Assembly (NCBI GenBank): GCA_900541875.1
Contig: UQLF01000003.1
Span: 104,954 to 168,953, forward strand
From: an uncultured Collinsella sp.
GTDB taxonomy: Bacteria > Actinomycetota > Coriobacteriia > Coriobacteriales > Coriobacteriaceae
Length of the DNA stretch: 64,000 nucleotides
Reading direction: 5' to 3'
Both the position numbers and the translations under genes were made by a program. Numbering within the stretch: the stretch's first letter is position 1; each line of letters begins with the position of its first letter. The notes beneath the pieces are model-generated. The model had not been told where the DNA came from and did no database searches. It was given only the letters and a program-made list of their open reading frames with translations. Of this stretch, positions 10,372 to 19,920 are shown one piece after another.

Positions 10372-11887
10372 GGTAGTCCCTTCGTACACGCGGTCCCTGG
10401 TCGTCGGTGCGCAGACGCGCCGACGGGTCCGAGTTCAAATCGATTCGATTATATCCGCCGCCCGCGTTGCGAGGGCTGGGGCGCTGCGGACGACCTTGCG
10501 GAGCCGTTCGCGGGCGTGGACGGGCTGCCGGCTCGGTCGCAGAGCCATCCAGGACGGTAAAGCCGTTACGCGAAGATCGCTCGCCGCGCACGTGGGGTAC
10601 GCCGGCGGTACTCTCATCCATAACGGCAAAGCTCTCGCGGCGGCGGTCATACTCATCGCGGCGGGCGCTCTCGTACGAAACGCGCAGGATCAACCCGGCA
10701 AGCATAAGCGACACGATAATCGACGAACCGCCGTAGCTAATAAACGGCAACGGTTTGCCCGTCATGGGAAACACGTTGAGGATGCCCAACGCGTTAATCA
10801 AAAACTGCACCGCGAGAATGACCGCAGAGCCAGACGCCATAAGCGCGCCCCGACGATCGGTCGCCTGCTCGGCAATGCGAAACGCCGAGTAGATCAGCAT
10901 CGCAAACACCAAGAAGAACAGCACGGTTCCGACAAAACCGACTTCCTCGCCAATGATGGCCAGGATGTAGTCATTGTGCGCCTCGGGCAGATACGAGTAC
11001 TTCATGGTTGAGTTGCCGATGCCACGGCCGAACAGACCGCCCGAGGCAAAGGCCATGATGGCGAGCGTGGCCTGATAGCCGTCACCATACTCGTCGGCCC
11101 AAGGGTTCAAGGCAACCTGAATACGCACCATACGGTACGGCTCTGCGACAAGTGCAATCACGATCACGAGAATGCCGAAGATTAGCACGCCGATGATAAA
11201 TCTGGGGTCGAGACCCGCAAACAACGCCATGCACATGAGGGTCAACAGGATGATCAGGACAGTACCGAAATCGGGCTGGATAAAGATCAGAAAGAGCGAA
11301 ATGCCCAGGTAGATACCCATCTTGCGAAGGAATTCGTTGATGTTGCCACCGGGCGAAAAGAAGCGATCAAGCATGATGGCCGAATACGCAATGGCAAATG
11401 GCTTTAAAAACTCGGAAGGCTGGAACTGAATACCGGCGATGTTGAGCCAGCGCGTGGCGCCACGGCTGCCGCTGCCCACCAAGAACACCAGAAGCAGTAG
11501 CCCTATCATGCCGATAAGGAAGATCCTGAGCACGTCTTCCCCAAACCAACTGTCCGGCAAGATGCGCACGATGGCAACCATAGCCAGCACGCCAACTCCG
11601 GCAAACGCGGCTTGTCGAAACAGAAAAAACGTCGCCGAGCCATTCTCGTGCAGCGCCTCGACCGAAGACGCCGAGTACACCATCAGCAGGCCAAAGCATA
11701 CCAAGGTAAACAGGCAGGCCATGAATATCAAACGGGGGCGCATGATACGGGCGGGAACGCCGGCAATATAGCGTTCGCTAAACGACTGCCCGCCGCGGCT
11801 GGAACGCGGTGTGATGCGACGTGAGGAAGCACGGTCCGAGTCGGGCCTCCTCATATTCTGTCGGGGGCTCTCCTCTCTCACCGGCAA
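10361..11887 (-). CDS. ftsW: SEDS peptidoglycan glycosyltransferase FtsW
   Basis: This polytopic SEDS-family protein polymerises lipid II at the septum with its cognate PBP (ftsI here). A basic N-terminus of about 45 residues leads to about ten hydrophobic segments. Conserved FtsW stretches include FQPSEFLKPFAI, GYQATLAIMAFASGGLFGRGIGNS, LPEAHNDYILAIIGEE and PLPFISYGGSSI. A Pro/Arg-rich cytoplasmic tail of about 90 residues follows. The start is uncertain: a TTG at 11887 gives 508 residues, and a GTG at 11881 and an ATG at 11854 are alternatives. Confidence 0.93.
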   Translation of the reverse strand: MPVREESPRQNMRRPDSDRASSRRITPRSSRGGQSFSERYIAGVPARIMRPRLIFMACLFTLVCFGLLMVYSASSVEALHENGSATFFLFRQAAFAGVGVLAMVAIVRILPDSWFGEDVLRIFLIGMIGLLLLVFLVGSGSRGATRWLNIAGIQFQPSEFLKPFAIAYSAIMLDRFFSPGGNINEFLRKMGIYLGISLFLIFIQPDFGTVLIILLTLMCMALFAGLDPRFIIGVLIFGILVIVIALVAEPYRMVRIQVALNPWADEYGDGYQATLAIMAFASGGLFGRGIGNSTMKYSYLPEAHNDYILAIIGEEVGFVGTVLFFLVFAMLIYSAFRIAEQATDRRGALMASGSAVILAVQFLINALGILNVFPMTGKPLPFISYGGSSIIVSLMLAGLILRVSYESARRDEYDRRRESFAVMDESTAGVPHVRGERSSRNGFTVLDGSATEPAARPRPRTAPQGRPQRPSPRNAGGGYNRIDLNSDPSARLRTDDQGPRVRRDYHDR

Positions 11888-11890
11888 CCC

Positions 11891-13297
11891 CTATTCCATT
11901 TGCGTATTGGACGCAGCGGCAAGCTGGGCCACATAGTCCTTAAACACGCGACCGCGCTCCTCGTAGCCCGAGAACTCATCGAACGAAGAGCAGGCGGGCG
12001 ACAGTAAGATCACATCGCCGCGGCTCGAGAGCGAACGGGCAACGTCCACGGCATCGCGCAGGTCGTCGGCCTGGGCGATATCGACATCACCGTCGACATC
12101 CGCCTCGTCCATAGCGGCGGTAAAGCGCTCGCGCGCGTCGCCAAAGCAGACCACCGAGCGAACGTTATCCATCACAACGCGGGCAAAGGACTCGAGCGGC
12201 GTGCCCTTATCGTGACCGCCGAGCAGCAAGATCACATCGTCATCGGGAAACGCCGTCAGGGCCTTTTCGACCGCATCGGTGTTCGTTGCCTTGGAATCGT
12301 TAACATAGCGCACGCCATCGATCTCACCACAGGGCTCAACGCGGTGCTCCAGCGGCTGGAACGAGACCAGGCCGCGACACACACCGTCAACATCGGCGCC
12401 GACCGTCAGGGCCGCCGTGGCAGCACACAGGGCATTGATTACATTGTGATGGCCCGAAATCTTAAGCTCGGACGTATCGACGAGCGGGGTCTCGACGCCC
12501 TTCAGGCGAACGACCATCTTGCCATCGCGCACAAATGCGGCGTCCTCGCCCGCAGGCTCGTCAAAAGCAACCTTGCAGATGCGACGGCCCGGAACATAGA
12601 TGTACTCATCGAACTCGTGGATACCGGCATCCTCGACGTCAACAATCACCAGGTCATCGTCGACCATATTCTCGAAGAGCTTAATCTTGGCGAGCGCATA
12701 GTTCTTATGGCTCTTATGCCAGCCCAAATGGTCGGGGGTAATGTTGAGCAGCACCGCCACACGGGGGTGAAGCTCCTGGGTCGTTGCGATCTGATAGCTC
12801 GAAAGCTCCGCCACAAACCACTCGTTATGCGCACGGCCATCGATCTCGTTCACCGGAGGCTCGCCAATGTTGCCGACAGCAACGCTCGCCTCGCCCGCTG
12901 CCTTAAGCAGGTAATCGGTCAGTGACGTGGTTGTCGTCTTGCCGTTGGTGCCCGTAATGGCAATCCAATTTTGGGGAGACAGACGGTAGGCAAACTCGGG
13001 CTCACCCATAATCTGGGCAGCGTGATCACGGCCAGCCTTAAAGAATGCCGAGAACTCCGAGATGCCCGGACACGTCACGCATACATCAAACGCGCCCTCG
13101 ACCTGCTCGGTTCCGTAGACAAACGATGCCCCGTGCGCCTCGAGCGAGCGCGTGGCATCGTTGGGCTCGGACGTGCCGCCACCGTAAACGGTAACGGCAC
13201 TCACACGCTCGGGATGTGCAAGCGCCCAGCGAGCGACATCAAGACCGGACTTACCCTGGCCCAAAACGAGCAGGCTAAAGACATCAGCAAGAGGCAT
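11891..13297 (-). CDS. murD: UDP-N-acetylmuramoylalanine-D-glutamate ligase MurD
   Basis: This Mur ligase adds D-Glu to UDP-MurNAc-L-Ala. The N-terminal Rossmann part (LVLGQGKSGLDVARW), the P-loop ITGTNGKTTTTSL, the NITPDHLGWH stretch and YVNDSKATNTDAVEKAL match the family. Length is 468 residues, usual for MurD. It starts 10 bases after mraY and ends three bases before ftsW. No strong ribosome site is seen, consistent with coupling to mraY. Confidence 0.94.
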   Translation of the reverse strand: MPLADVFSLLVLGQGKSGLDVARWALAHPERVSAVTVYGGGTSEPNDATRSLEAHGASFVYGTEQVEGAFDVCVTCPGISEFSAFFKAGRDHAAQIMGEPEFAYRLSPQNWIAITGTNGKTTTTSLTDYLLKAAGEASVAVGNIGEPPVNEIDGRAHNEWFVAELSSYQIATTQELHPRVAVLLNITPDHLGWHKSHKNYALAKIKLFENMVDDDLVIVDVEDAGIHEFDEYIYVPGRRICKVAFDEPAGEDAAFVRDGKMVVRLKGVETPLVDTSELKISGHHNVINALCAATAALTVGADVDGVCRGLVSFQPLEHRVEPCGEIDGVRYVNDSKATNTDAVEKALTAFPDDDVILLLGGHDKGTPLESFARVVMDNVRSVVCFGDARERFTAAMDEADVDGDVDIAQADDLRDAVDVARSLSSRGDVILLSPACSSFDEFSGYEERGRVFKDYVAQLAAASNTQME

Positions 13298-13306
13298 GAA
13301 AGACCA

Positions 13307-14326
13307 CTATCCCAACTGGAAGAACAACGCGAGGCCCAGGGCTCCGAAGGCCGCGGCGACAATCCAAAAACGGATGACGACCTTGGTCTCGGCCCAGCCC
13401 TTCTTTTCGAAATGATGATGAATGGGCGCCATAAGGAAGACGCGCTTGTGCGTAAAGTGGAAATAGACAACCTGGATCATGACCGACAGGGTCTCGACGA
13501 TAAACAGACCGCCGATGATGAGGGAAACGACTTCGGTGTTGGTCATGATGGAGGTGCAGGCAAAAGCGGCACCCAGGGCAAGCGAGCCGGTATCGCCCAT
13601 AAAGATGCTCGCCGGATAGCAGTTGAACCACAAAAAGCCCAGGCAGGCGCCGGCGCACGCCGTGCAGAAGATGGACAGGTTCACATCGCCGTGCAAAAAC
13701 GCCATGGCAGCCATGGCCAGCATGGCGATCATGGAGGTGCCGCCGGCAAGACCGTCCAAGCCGTCGGTGAGGTTTACGGCGTTGGAAAGGCCCGCGATCA
13801 TCAGCCAGCAAAAGACAAGGTAGAGCCACGGAAAAGAGAGGCCGCAAATGGTGGTCGAGAGCACACCAAGGTCGATCGTCAGGCCACCGGGGAAACGAAT
13901 CTCGGGGGCGACGCCGCACCAGTTGACAGCAAGCACGGTAAAGGTAACGCAGATGAGGGTAAGGCCAATCATCTTGGCGTGAGGCGTCAGGCCGAGCGAG
14001 CGGCCGTGCGTGACAGAAGTCAGGTCGTCGATGAGGCCAAGAACGCCGGTTGCCAGCGTGGCGAGCAGCACAAGCACGAGCTCGGTGGTGAGCTTTCCCA
14101 TCAAAAGGCAGGTCAGCGAAACGGCAACCAGGATGATGACGCCACCCATGGTGGGCGTGCCCTGCTTAATCAGGTGACGCTTGGGGCCATCGGCGCGAAC
14201 CTGCTGGCCGATGCCCTCGACCTTCAGGAGCTTAATCCACCACGGCATAAGCAGCATCGCGATGACGGCGGCGATGCCCAATCCCAAAAATGCCTGGTAC
14301 GTAGGATACGAAGGATTGCCGAACAT
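13307..14326 (-). CDS. mraY: Phospho-MurNAc-pentapeptide transferase MraY
   Basis: This integral-membrane enzyme makes lipid I. It has 339 residues with about ten hydrophobic segments. Family motifs seen are GTPTMGGVIIL, the DD pair in LIDDLTSV, NAVNLTDGLDGLAGG, FMGDTGSLALG and the HHH motif in APIHHHFEKKGW. The gene is tightly packed between murF and murD, with gaps of three and nine bases. Confidence 0.96.
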   Translation of the reverse strand: MFGNPSYPTYQAFLGLGIAAVIAMLLMPWWIKLLKVEGIGQQVRADGPKRHLIKQGTPTMGGVIILVAVSLTCLLMGKLTTELVLVLLATLATGVLGLIDDLTSVTHGRSLGLTPHAKMIGLTLICVTFTVLAVNWCGVAPEIRFPGGLTIDLGVLSTTICGLSFPWLYLVFCWLMIAGLSNAVNLTDGLDGLAGGTSMIAMLAMAAMAFLHGDVNLSIFCTACAGACLGFLWFNCYPASIFMGDTGSLALGAAFACTSIMTNTEVVSLIIGGLFIVETLSVMIQVVYFHFTHKRVFLMAPIHHHFEKKGWAETKVVIRFWIVAAAFGALGLALFFQLG

Positions 14327-14329
14327 GGA

Positions 14330-15754
14330 CTAGCACACACCTTCCACAAAGCGATCGAGCTCAACGAAGCGTGAGCCCTTGACCAGCACGACATCATGCT
14401 GCTCAAGAGCGCCGCCCATACGGTCGAGCACCTGCTGATAGTCGGAGAACACCTGAATGCGGTCCTCATCCATACCCATCATGCGCGCGGCCTCGGCCAT
14501 ACGCTGGGCAAGCTCACCGCCGACACATGCGAGCATATCGAGCTTCTTGGCCGCCGCATAGGCGCCCACCAGCTCATGCATGCGAGGAGCCTCGTCGCCC
14601 ATTTCGCCCATCTCGCCCAGAACCGCCATGCGTGAACCCGTGCACGAAAGCGAACACAGCAGGTCGAGGCCGGCTGCCATCGATTCGGCACTGGCATTAT
14701 ATGAGTCGTCGATGACGCGAGCGCCGCTCTTGGCGCGCTTGATTTCCTGGCGATGCCCGGTAATCGTAAGACCCCTAAAGGCGGCATCGATCTGCTCGGG
14801 CGTCACGCCAAGACGATAGGCAACCGCCGCGGCCTTGACGGCATTGGGAACGGACTGCGCGCCGGGAATGGCAAGCAGTGTGTCGATAGTCTCGCCCAAG
14901 CCAAAATCGAGCGTAAAGACCGGGCGTCCCTCGTCATCAATGCGAATGTCGCACGCACGGACCTCATCGTCGTCCGAGACGCCCGCAAGCATCACGTCGA
15001 CGCCCGCAGGCGCGGCAAAGGTGTCGCGGATGAACGGAGTAAAGTCGTCCTCACCACCCAAAACCAGCAACGGGAGAAGGTCTCCGGCGGCGCACATGCC
15101 GCCAACAATCTCGGATTTGGCACGAGCGATATTCTCGCGACTGCCCAGAATACCGATATGGGAGGTGCCGATCTTGGTCACAATGGCAAGGTTGGGATTG
15201 GCGGACTGAGACATGCGCTCAATCTCGTGGAAATGGTTCATGCCCATCTCGAGCACCAGAACCTCGGTGTCGGCAGGGGCCGCCAGCACCGTGAGCGGCA
15301 TACCGATCAGGTTGTTGTAGTTACCCTTGGTTGCCCAAACGCGATAGCGCTTGGCGAGCACCGCGGCGAGCACGTCCTTGGTCGTCGTCTTGCCGATAGA
15401 GCCGGTAATGCCAATTACCAGGCAGCCAAGCTCCAAACGATAAGCGTGAGCCAGGCGCAGCAAAAACTCCTCGGGGTCATCGGTATGCAGGATGGCGCAG
15501 CCCTTCTCATGGGCCAGCGAAAGCAGCTCGGTATCGGGCTCGCGCGTCATCACTACGGCGCCGGCACCCGACTCGATGGCACGGGAAGCAAAGTCGTTGC
15601 CGTCGACCTTTTCACCCGGGAAGGCGACGAATATCGTGCCCTCCTCAACCTGGCGCGAGTCGATAACGCAACCGCGGCATACCCGATCGGCTTCTCCCGT
15701 CACGGTTCGGGCCCCTGTTGCGGCCGCGAGATTGTTGACGGCGATCTCTATCAT
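14330..15754 (-). CDS. murF: UDP-MurNAc-tripeptide-D-Ala-D-Ala ligase MurF
   Basis: This ligase completes the UDP-MurNAc-pentapeptide. The P-loop ITGSIGKTTTKDVLAAVL, EMGMNHFHEIERMS and DDSYNASAESMAAGLDLL are MurF-type motifs. Length is 474 residues. The ATG at 15754 follows GGGGAG with a six-base spacer. A TACAAT hexamer on the minus strand (15792-15797) could be a -10 element for an internal promoter. murE, which usually precedes murF, is absent from the cluster. Confidence 0.94.
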   Translation of the reverse strand: MIEIAVNNLAAATGARTVTGEADRVCRGCVIDSRQVEEGTIFVAFPGEKVDGNDFASRAIESGAGAVVMTREPDTELLSLAHEKGCAILHTDDPEEFLLRLAHAYRLELGCLVIGITGSIGKTTTKDVLAAVLAKRYRVWATKGNYNNLIGMPLTVLAAPADTEVLVLEMGMNHFHEIERMSQSANPNLAIVTKIGTSHIGILGSRENIARAKSEIVGGMCAAGDLLPLLVLGGEDDFTPFIRDTFAAPAGVDVMLAGVSDDDEVRACDIRIDDEGRPVFTLDFGLGETIDTLLAIPGAQSVPNAVKAAAVAYRLGVTPEQIDAAFRGLTITGHRQEIKRAKSGARVIDDSYNASAESMAAGLDLLCSLSCTGSRMAVLGEMGEMGDEAPRMHELVGAYAAAKKLDMLACVGGELAQRMAEAARMMGMDEDRIQVFSDYQQVLDRMGGALEQHDVVLVKGSRFVELDRFVEGVC

Positions 15755-15877
15755 TGCAGCTCCCCTGTAAACCTAATAATGCTATCGGCGTATTGTATCC
15801 CAGCGCCGCCTACGCGTGGTGCAGGGCGTGTGAACAACCCGGATTAACCGACTGGCCATTTCATAGATAGTAACCCC

Positions 15878-17743
15878 CTACTTGGTGCGCGGGACACCCA
15901 ACACGTCAAGCGCACTGGCCATAATGGACTGGAACGGCACTGCGGCGGCATCGGAGCCTGACGGGGTTCCGTCAAGGGTGATATAGCACAGGACCTTGGG
16001 CGACCGCGCCGGGGCAAACCCCATAAAAGACGACATGTAGTTCTCTTTGAGGTAGCCGCCGTTCTCATCGGCGCGCTCGGCCGTACCGGTCTTGCCCGCC
16101 ACGTCGTAGCCGTCCACCGCGCCGCCAACACCCGTTCCCTCGGCAACGACCGTCTGCATACACGATGTCACCTGCGAGGCGGCCTCCTCGGAAATCGCGC
16201 GATCCCCCTCGCCCCAATCCTTTTCATCGCCCTTGCTCGACTTATAGAAGTGCGGAGTCATCATCACGCCGCCGTTCGCGATGCCGCCCACGGCACGTGC
16301 GACCTCAATCGGCGAGACGGACAGCGCCTGGCCAAAGCTCATAGCACCCAAGGTGGCACCATCGTACTGGTCGCGCTCCTTGACGATGCCCAGACTCTCA
16401 CCCGGAAAATCGACACCGGAGCTATGACCGATACCCCACTTGTCCACATAGGTGGCAAAATCATCGGCACCGATCTTGCGCCCCACCAGGACAAAACCGA
16501 CATTGGACGAACGGCGCATCATCTCGCGTACGTCCATTGTCATGGTGTAGTCACGCTTGTCGGCATCGGTAACGGTATCGTCGCCCACCTTGATACTCGC
16601 GGGAACCTCAAACGATGTGCTCGGGCGCACAACGCCCAAATCAAATCCGGCGCCCGCAACCAGCGTCTTAAAGACCGAGCCGGGCTCGTAGGCATCCGTC
16701 ACCAGACGAAGGTTCATGTCCTCGGTCTTGGCGTTTTCCAAATTGGTCTGGTCGTAGGTCGGATACGAGCAGGCGGCCAGGATCTCTCCAGTCGTCGGGT
16801 CGGTCACCAGGGCCGACCCGTTTTTGGCCTTCGTCTTCTCGACCGCCTCGGCCAAGGCATCTTCCGCGGCGCGCTGAATGTTGACGTCGATCGTCGTCAC
16901 GATATCCACGCCATCGATCGCGGCAACCTTTTTATAGGCACCGCCCGCGATGTAGCCGCCATCTCTTGCGCGCTCGCGCACAAGAGAGCCATTCGTTCCG
17001 GTCAGAAGCTCATCGTATTGTTTTTCGAGTCCCGTCAGGCCAGCGTTGTCCACGTTCACGACGCCCAGCAGCTGAGAAGCCAGGTTTCCATACGGGTAAA
17101 CCCGCTTCATCGCCTGCTCAAAGAGCACGCCGGGTAGATTCTTCTTTTCCAGGGCGGCAGCGTCATCCTCGTCGACCTGGCGCTTGATATACACCCAGGA
17201 ACCATCAGACAGCACCAGCTTGCGGCAGGTCTTTTTATCAATACCGGTAGCCTTGACCAGCGCCGAGACCGTCTTGTCGACGTCCTCGACAAGCTGAGGG
17301 TTCACGGCGACATTGCGGCATTCGACCGACGACGTCAGCACGTTGCCGTTGCGGTCGTAGATAGTGCCACGTTTGGCATAGAGCGTCTGTGAAAGCAGAC
17401 GACGCGCGTCCGCACGCTCGCGCAGTTTATCGGCTTCGACAATTTGATAGTCGGCAAGGCGAAAGACGCCCAAGCCCAAGCCAAGCCCGATGAAGCCCAT
17501 GACGGCTTTGCGGCGAGGCAGAGGCGCGCCTGTAAGCCATTCGGTCGACGAGCTCTTGCGCGACCTGGTGTTATGCACTTGAGGGCCGCCCGAGCCGCGA
17601 AGTCGTGACGCCGGGTCGTTGCCACGGGACTGCCCGGCGTTGTAAGATTGCCGACCCGTTCCTTGATAACCAGAACGTCCCCGCGACGAGGGACGTCCAG
17701 AACCGCGGCCCCCATCGGAACCGCGGCGATAGTCATTTGTCAT
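15878..17743 (-). CDS. ftsI: Septal penicillin-binding protein (FtsI/SpoVD type)
   Basis: This class B PBP of 621 residues is the septal transpeptidase partner of FtsW. A Gly/Arg/Ser-rich cytoplasmic N-terminus of about 75 residues precedes one transmembrane helix (AVMGFIGLGLGLGVF). The dimerisation domain follows, then the transpeptidase domain with SxxK in EPGSVFKTL, SxN in RRSSNVGFV and KTG in VAGKTGTAERAD. No PASTA domain is present. The long disordered N-terminus resembles that of actinobacterial FtsI proteins. Confidence 0.93.
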   Translation of the reverse strand: MTNDYRRGSDGGRGSGRPSSRGRSGYQGTGRQSYNAGQSRGNDPASRLRGSGGPQVHNTRSRKSSSTEWLTGAPLPRRKAVMGFIGLGLGLGVFRLADYQIVEADKLRERADARRLLSQTLYAKRGTIYDRNGNVLTSSVECRNVAVNPQLVEDVDKTVSALVKATGIDKKTCRKLVLSDGSWVYIKRQVDEDDAAALEKKNLPGVLFEQAMKRVYPYGNLASQLLGVVNVDNAGLTGLEKQYDELLTGTNGSLVRERARDGGYIAGGAYKKVAAIDGVDIVTTIDVNIQRAAEDALAEAVEKTKAKNGSALVTDPTTGEILAACSYPTYDQTNLENAKTEDMNLRLVTDAYEPGSVFKTLVAGAGFDLGVVRPSTSFEVPASIKVGDDTVTDADKRDYTMTMDVREMMRRSSNVGFVLVGRKIGADDFATYVDKWGIGHSSGVDFPGESLGIVKERDQYDGATLGAMSFGQALSVSPIEVARAVGGIANGGVMMTPHFYKSSKGDEKDWGEGDRAISEEAASQVTSCMQTVVAEGTGVGGAVDGYDVAGKTGTAERADENGGYLKENYMSSFMGFAPARSPKVLCYITLDGTPSGSDAAAVPFQSIMASALDVLGVPRTK

Positions 17744-17760
17744 ACTCAGCTACCGTCTTG

Positions 17761-18231
17761 CTACTGAGCGGTCGCGGTCGCGTTGGCGCCCGCGGCTGCA
17801 TCCTGCGAAAAGTCAAGTGTAACGCTCTCGCTGGGCTCCACCATGCCATAGGCGCCCGCAAGATCGCGAATACGCGTGTCGGCACCATAGACCGAATGCA
17901 TGACCTCCAAGTCGGAGCTCTCATCGGTCGCCTTTTCGAGCGTGTTGGTAAGCTCGGCGTTGCTGTTGAGCACCTGGGCCGTAACGCCGGCGAGCGCCAC
18001 GCGGGCGACGCCAATCGTCATGAAGATGGCCGCAATGATGCAAAACGTTTTAAGAACGCTCATGAAAACCGGGCTTACCGCCTGGTTTGCCTGACGGCCC
18101 GCGCCCGTGTAGACATCAAAGCGCGGCGTGCGCTGCTCACGGGGAGCAACGGGGGCCTGCGGCGTCTCACGATAGGCGGGCATGGCGTTCATATCATAGG
18201 CGAGTGCTGCGCTTGAAGTGTTGTAGCCCAT
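17761..18231 (-). CDS. FtsL-like small divisome protein
   Basis: This 156-residue protein lies between rsmH and ftsI, the position of ftsL. A Pro/Arg-rich cytoplasmic segment of about 60 residues is followed by one transmembrane helix (TFCIIAAIFMTIGVARVAL). A short extracytoplasmic heptad-like stretch comes next (NSNAELTNTLEKATDESSDLE), as expected of FtsL/DivIC-type partners of FtsQ. Sequence conservation in this family is low, so the call rests on topology and position. Confidence 0.75.
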   Translation of the reverse strand: MGYNTSSAALAYDMNAMPAYRETPQAPVAPREQRTPRFDVYTGAGRQANQAVSPVFMSVLKTFCIIAAIFMTIGVARVALAGVTAQVLNSNAELTNTLEKATDESSDLEVMHSVYGADTRIRDLAGAYGMVEPSESVTLDFSQDAAAGANATATAQ

Positions 18232-18321
18232 GATATGCCGCCTCCCATCCCGAGTACGTTGGTAGTGTGTTTAAGCTTCGTTTATGGTGCGAGCGGGAGG
18301 TCCAATATCGCGCGGTCGCGC

Positions 18322-19287
18322 CTACAGACGCTGCGCCACGCGGATTTTGGCTGATCTCGCCCGAGGGTTGCGCTCAACCTCATCAGGCTGGGCAACCAAG
18401 GGTTTGCGGGTGATGACCTTGAGTATCGGCACGTTGCCGCACACGCACACCGGAATCTCCGGCGGACACGTGCACCCCTGGCTCATCTCCTTAAAGTGGT
18501 TCTTTACGATACGGTCCTCGAGCGAGTGATACGAGATGACGCAGATACGTCCGCCCGGGTTGAGCCACCTGGTGGCGGCATCAAGCCCTCGTTCGAGCAC
18601 ATCGAGCTCGTGATTGACCTCGATGCGAATGGCCTGGAAACTTTTCTTGGCCGGGTGTCCACCATGCCGACGAGCGGCAGCCGGGATACCCGCCTTGATG
18701 ATCTCGACAAATTGGCCGGTGGTTTCGATCGGTTCTTGCTCGCGGCGGCGCACGATCTCGCGCGCGATCTGCGAGGCGAACTTCTCTTCGCCGTAGACGC
18801 GTAGAATCCGGGCGAGGTCGTGTTCGTTATAGGTGTTGATGACCTCAGCTGCGTTTAAGGTGTTATTACCCGGATCCATCCGCATGTCCAATGGGGCGTC
18901 CTCGTTATACGAAAAGCCCCTGCCAGGGATATCGAGTTGCGGTGACGAAACGCCCAAATCGAACAGGAAGCCATCGACCCCGGGCACCTCGGCCGAGCAA
19001 AGCAGCTCGTCCAAGTCACCGAAGTTGCCCTTCAGCAGCTGGTGCGGAACGCCGGGAACCTCGCGGTCCAGACGGGCGCCAGCGGCCTCGAGGGCCATGT
19101 CGTCCTGATCGACGCCGAGCAAAAGGCCCGTCTCCCCCACCTGCGCGGCCATCTTTACCGAATGGCCGGCACCGCCAAGGGTGCAATCGCAGACAACGGA
19201 GCCGCTCTTTAGCCGCAGCGACTCAAGCACTTCGCCGAGCATGACAGGTTCATGCCGATATTCTTGTGTCAAGATCCCACGCTCCAT
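18322..19287 (-). CDS. rsmH: 16S rRNA (cytosine-1402-N4)-methyltransferase RsmH
   Basis: This SAM-dependent methyltransferase (MraW) modifies C1402 of 16S rRNA. Family motifs are HEPVMLGEVLESL, CDCTLGGAGHS, DGFLFDLGVSSPQLD, the Lys/Arg-rich KKSFQAIRIEVNHEL and ICVISYHSLEDRIVKNHF. A zinc-like CTCPPEIPVC segment is near the C-terminus. Length is 321 residues. It follows mraZ by 20 bases. Confidence 0.96.
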   Translation of the reverse strand: MERGILTQEYRHEPVMLGEVLESLRLKSGSVVCDCTLGGAGHSVKMAAQVGETGLLLGVDQDDMALEAAGARLDREVPGVPHQLLKGNFGDLDELLCSAEVPGVDGFLFDLGVSSPQLDIPGRGFSYNEDAPLDMRMDPGNNTLNAAEVINTYNEHDLARILRVYGEEKFASQIAREIVRRREQEPIETTGQFVEIIKAGIPAAARRHGGHPAKKSFQAIRIEVNHELDVLERGLDAATRWLNPGGRICVISYHSLEDRIVKNHFKEMSQGCTCPPEIPVCVCGNVPILKVITRKPLVAQPDEVERNPRARSAKIRVAQRL

Positions 19288-19307
19288 CCGTTACCCGTGC
19301 CTTGCCC

Positions 19308-19742
19308 TTACGAGAAGAAGAGGTCCAGCAGGGCCTCATCGTCATCGTCCTCATCGGCCGCGGCGCGATCCCAAACCTCAAGGTGGTCGTAGTTGCCCAC
19401 AACCGTGACCTCGCGGTCGAGGTTCGCCTGCTTGCGGAGAGACTCGGAAAGACCGATACGACCGGCGCTGTCCACGTCCATCGACGTGGTGCGCTTGTTG
19501 ATCGCCCTCATGAGCTTCTGGTCATTAATGTCACGCGGGTTAAAACCCTCGTGGCCCTCACGACCCGCGAAGAGTCCTTCGACCCACTTATCGAAGGCCT
19601 CGGCAGAGAACACGTACAGAGCATCGACATCCAGGGCTTTGAACACGCGAACGTGCTCTCCAAGTTCCTCACGAAGGGGTGCAGGCAGGGACAGACGACC
19701 TTTTGCATCGAGATTGCGCTCGTATGCACCAGTCATTCCCAT
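19308..19742 (-). CDS. mraZ: Transcriptional regulator MraZ
   Basis: This is the first gene of the division cluster. It is 144 residues with two MraZ/SpoVT-AbrB-like halves: AYERNLDAKGRLSLPAPLREELG at the N-terminus and TSMDVDSAGRIGLSESLRKQANL in the second half, both carrying the DxxGR signature. An acidic C-terminal tail (EDDDDEALLDLFF) is unusual in composition. GGAGGG precedes the ATG by five bases. MraZ usually binds repeats in its own promoter, and candidate repeats lie 106-140 bases upstream. Confidence 0.95.
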   Translation of the reverse strand: MGMTGAYERNLDAKGRLSLPAPLREELGEHVRVFKALDVDALYVFSAEAFDKWVEGLFAGREGHEGFNPRDINDQKLMRAINKRTTSMDVDSAGRIGLSESLRKQANLDREVTVVGNYDHLEVWDRAAADEDDDDEALLDLFFS

Positions 19743-19847
19743 GTGCGCCCTCCCCTCGGTTACTCAGATGGCACGTACGCGGGGAACCACCCCGCCTGTC
19801 GACGTCATCAATAATATGGGGAACCGCCCCATTTTTCAACACCTTTC

Positions 19848-19882
19848 CCCACCCCTTCCCCCACCCCGCCCCACTATTCCAC
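19848..19882 (-). promoter_or_regulatory. mraZ: Candidate MraZ operator repeats
   Basis: On the minus strand GTGGG occurs at 19870-19874, 19860-19864 and 19848-19852, with a related GTGGA at 19878-19882. Start-to-start spacings are 8, 10 and 12 bases. Known MraZ operators are GTGGG-type direct repeats with about 10-base periodicity. The stretch is G-rich overall, so some matches could be compositional. Confidence 0.5.
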
Positions 19883-19906
19883 CCCCAATATGTTGTAAAA
19901 CACCCC

Positions 19907-19920
19907 CGAGCATATGTTCG
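19907..19920. promoter_or_regulatory. LexA/DinR-like box upstream of mraZ
   Basis: The sequence cgagcatatgttcg matches the Gram-positive SOS box CGAACRNRYGTTYG at all but one position (A to G). It lies about 165 bases upstream of the mraZ start, inside the likely promoter region. Confidence 0.4.
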
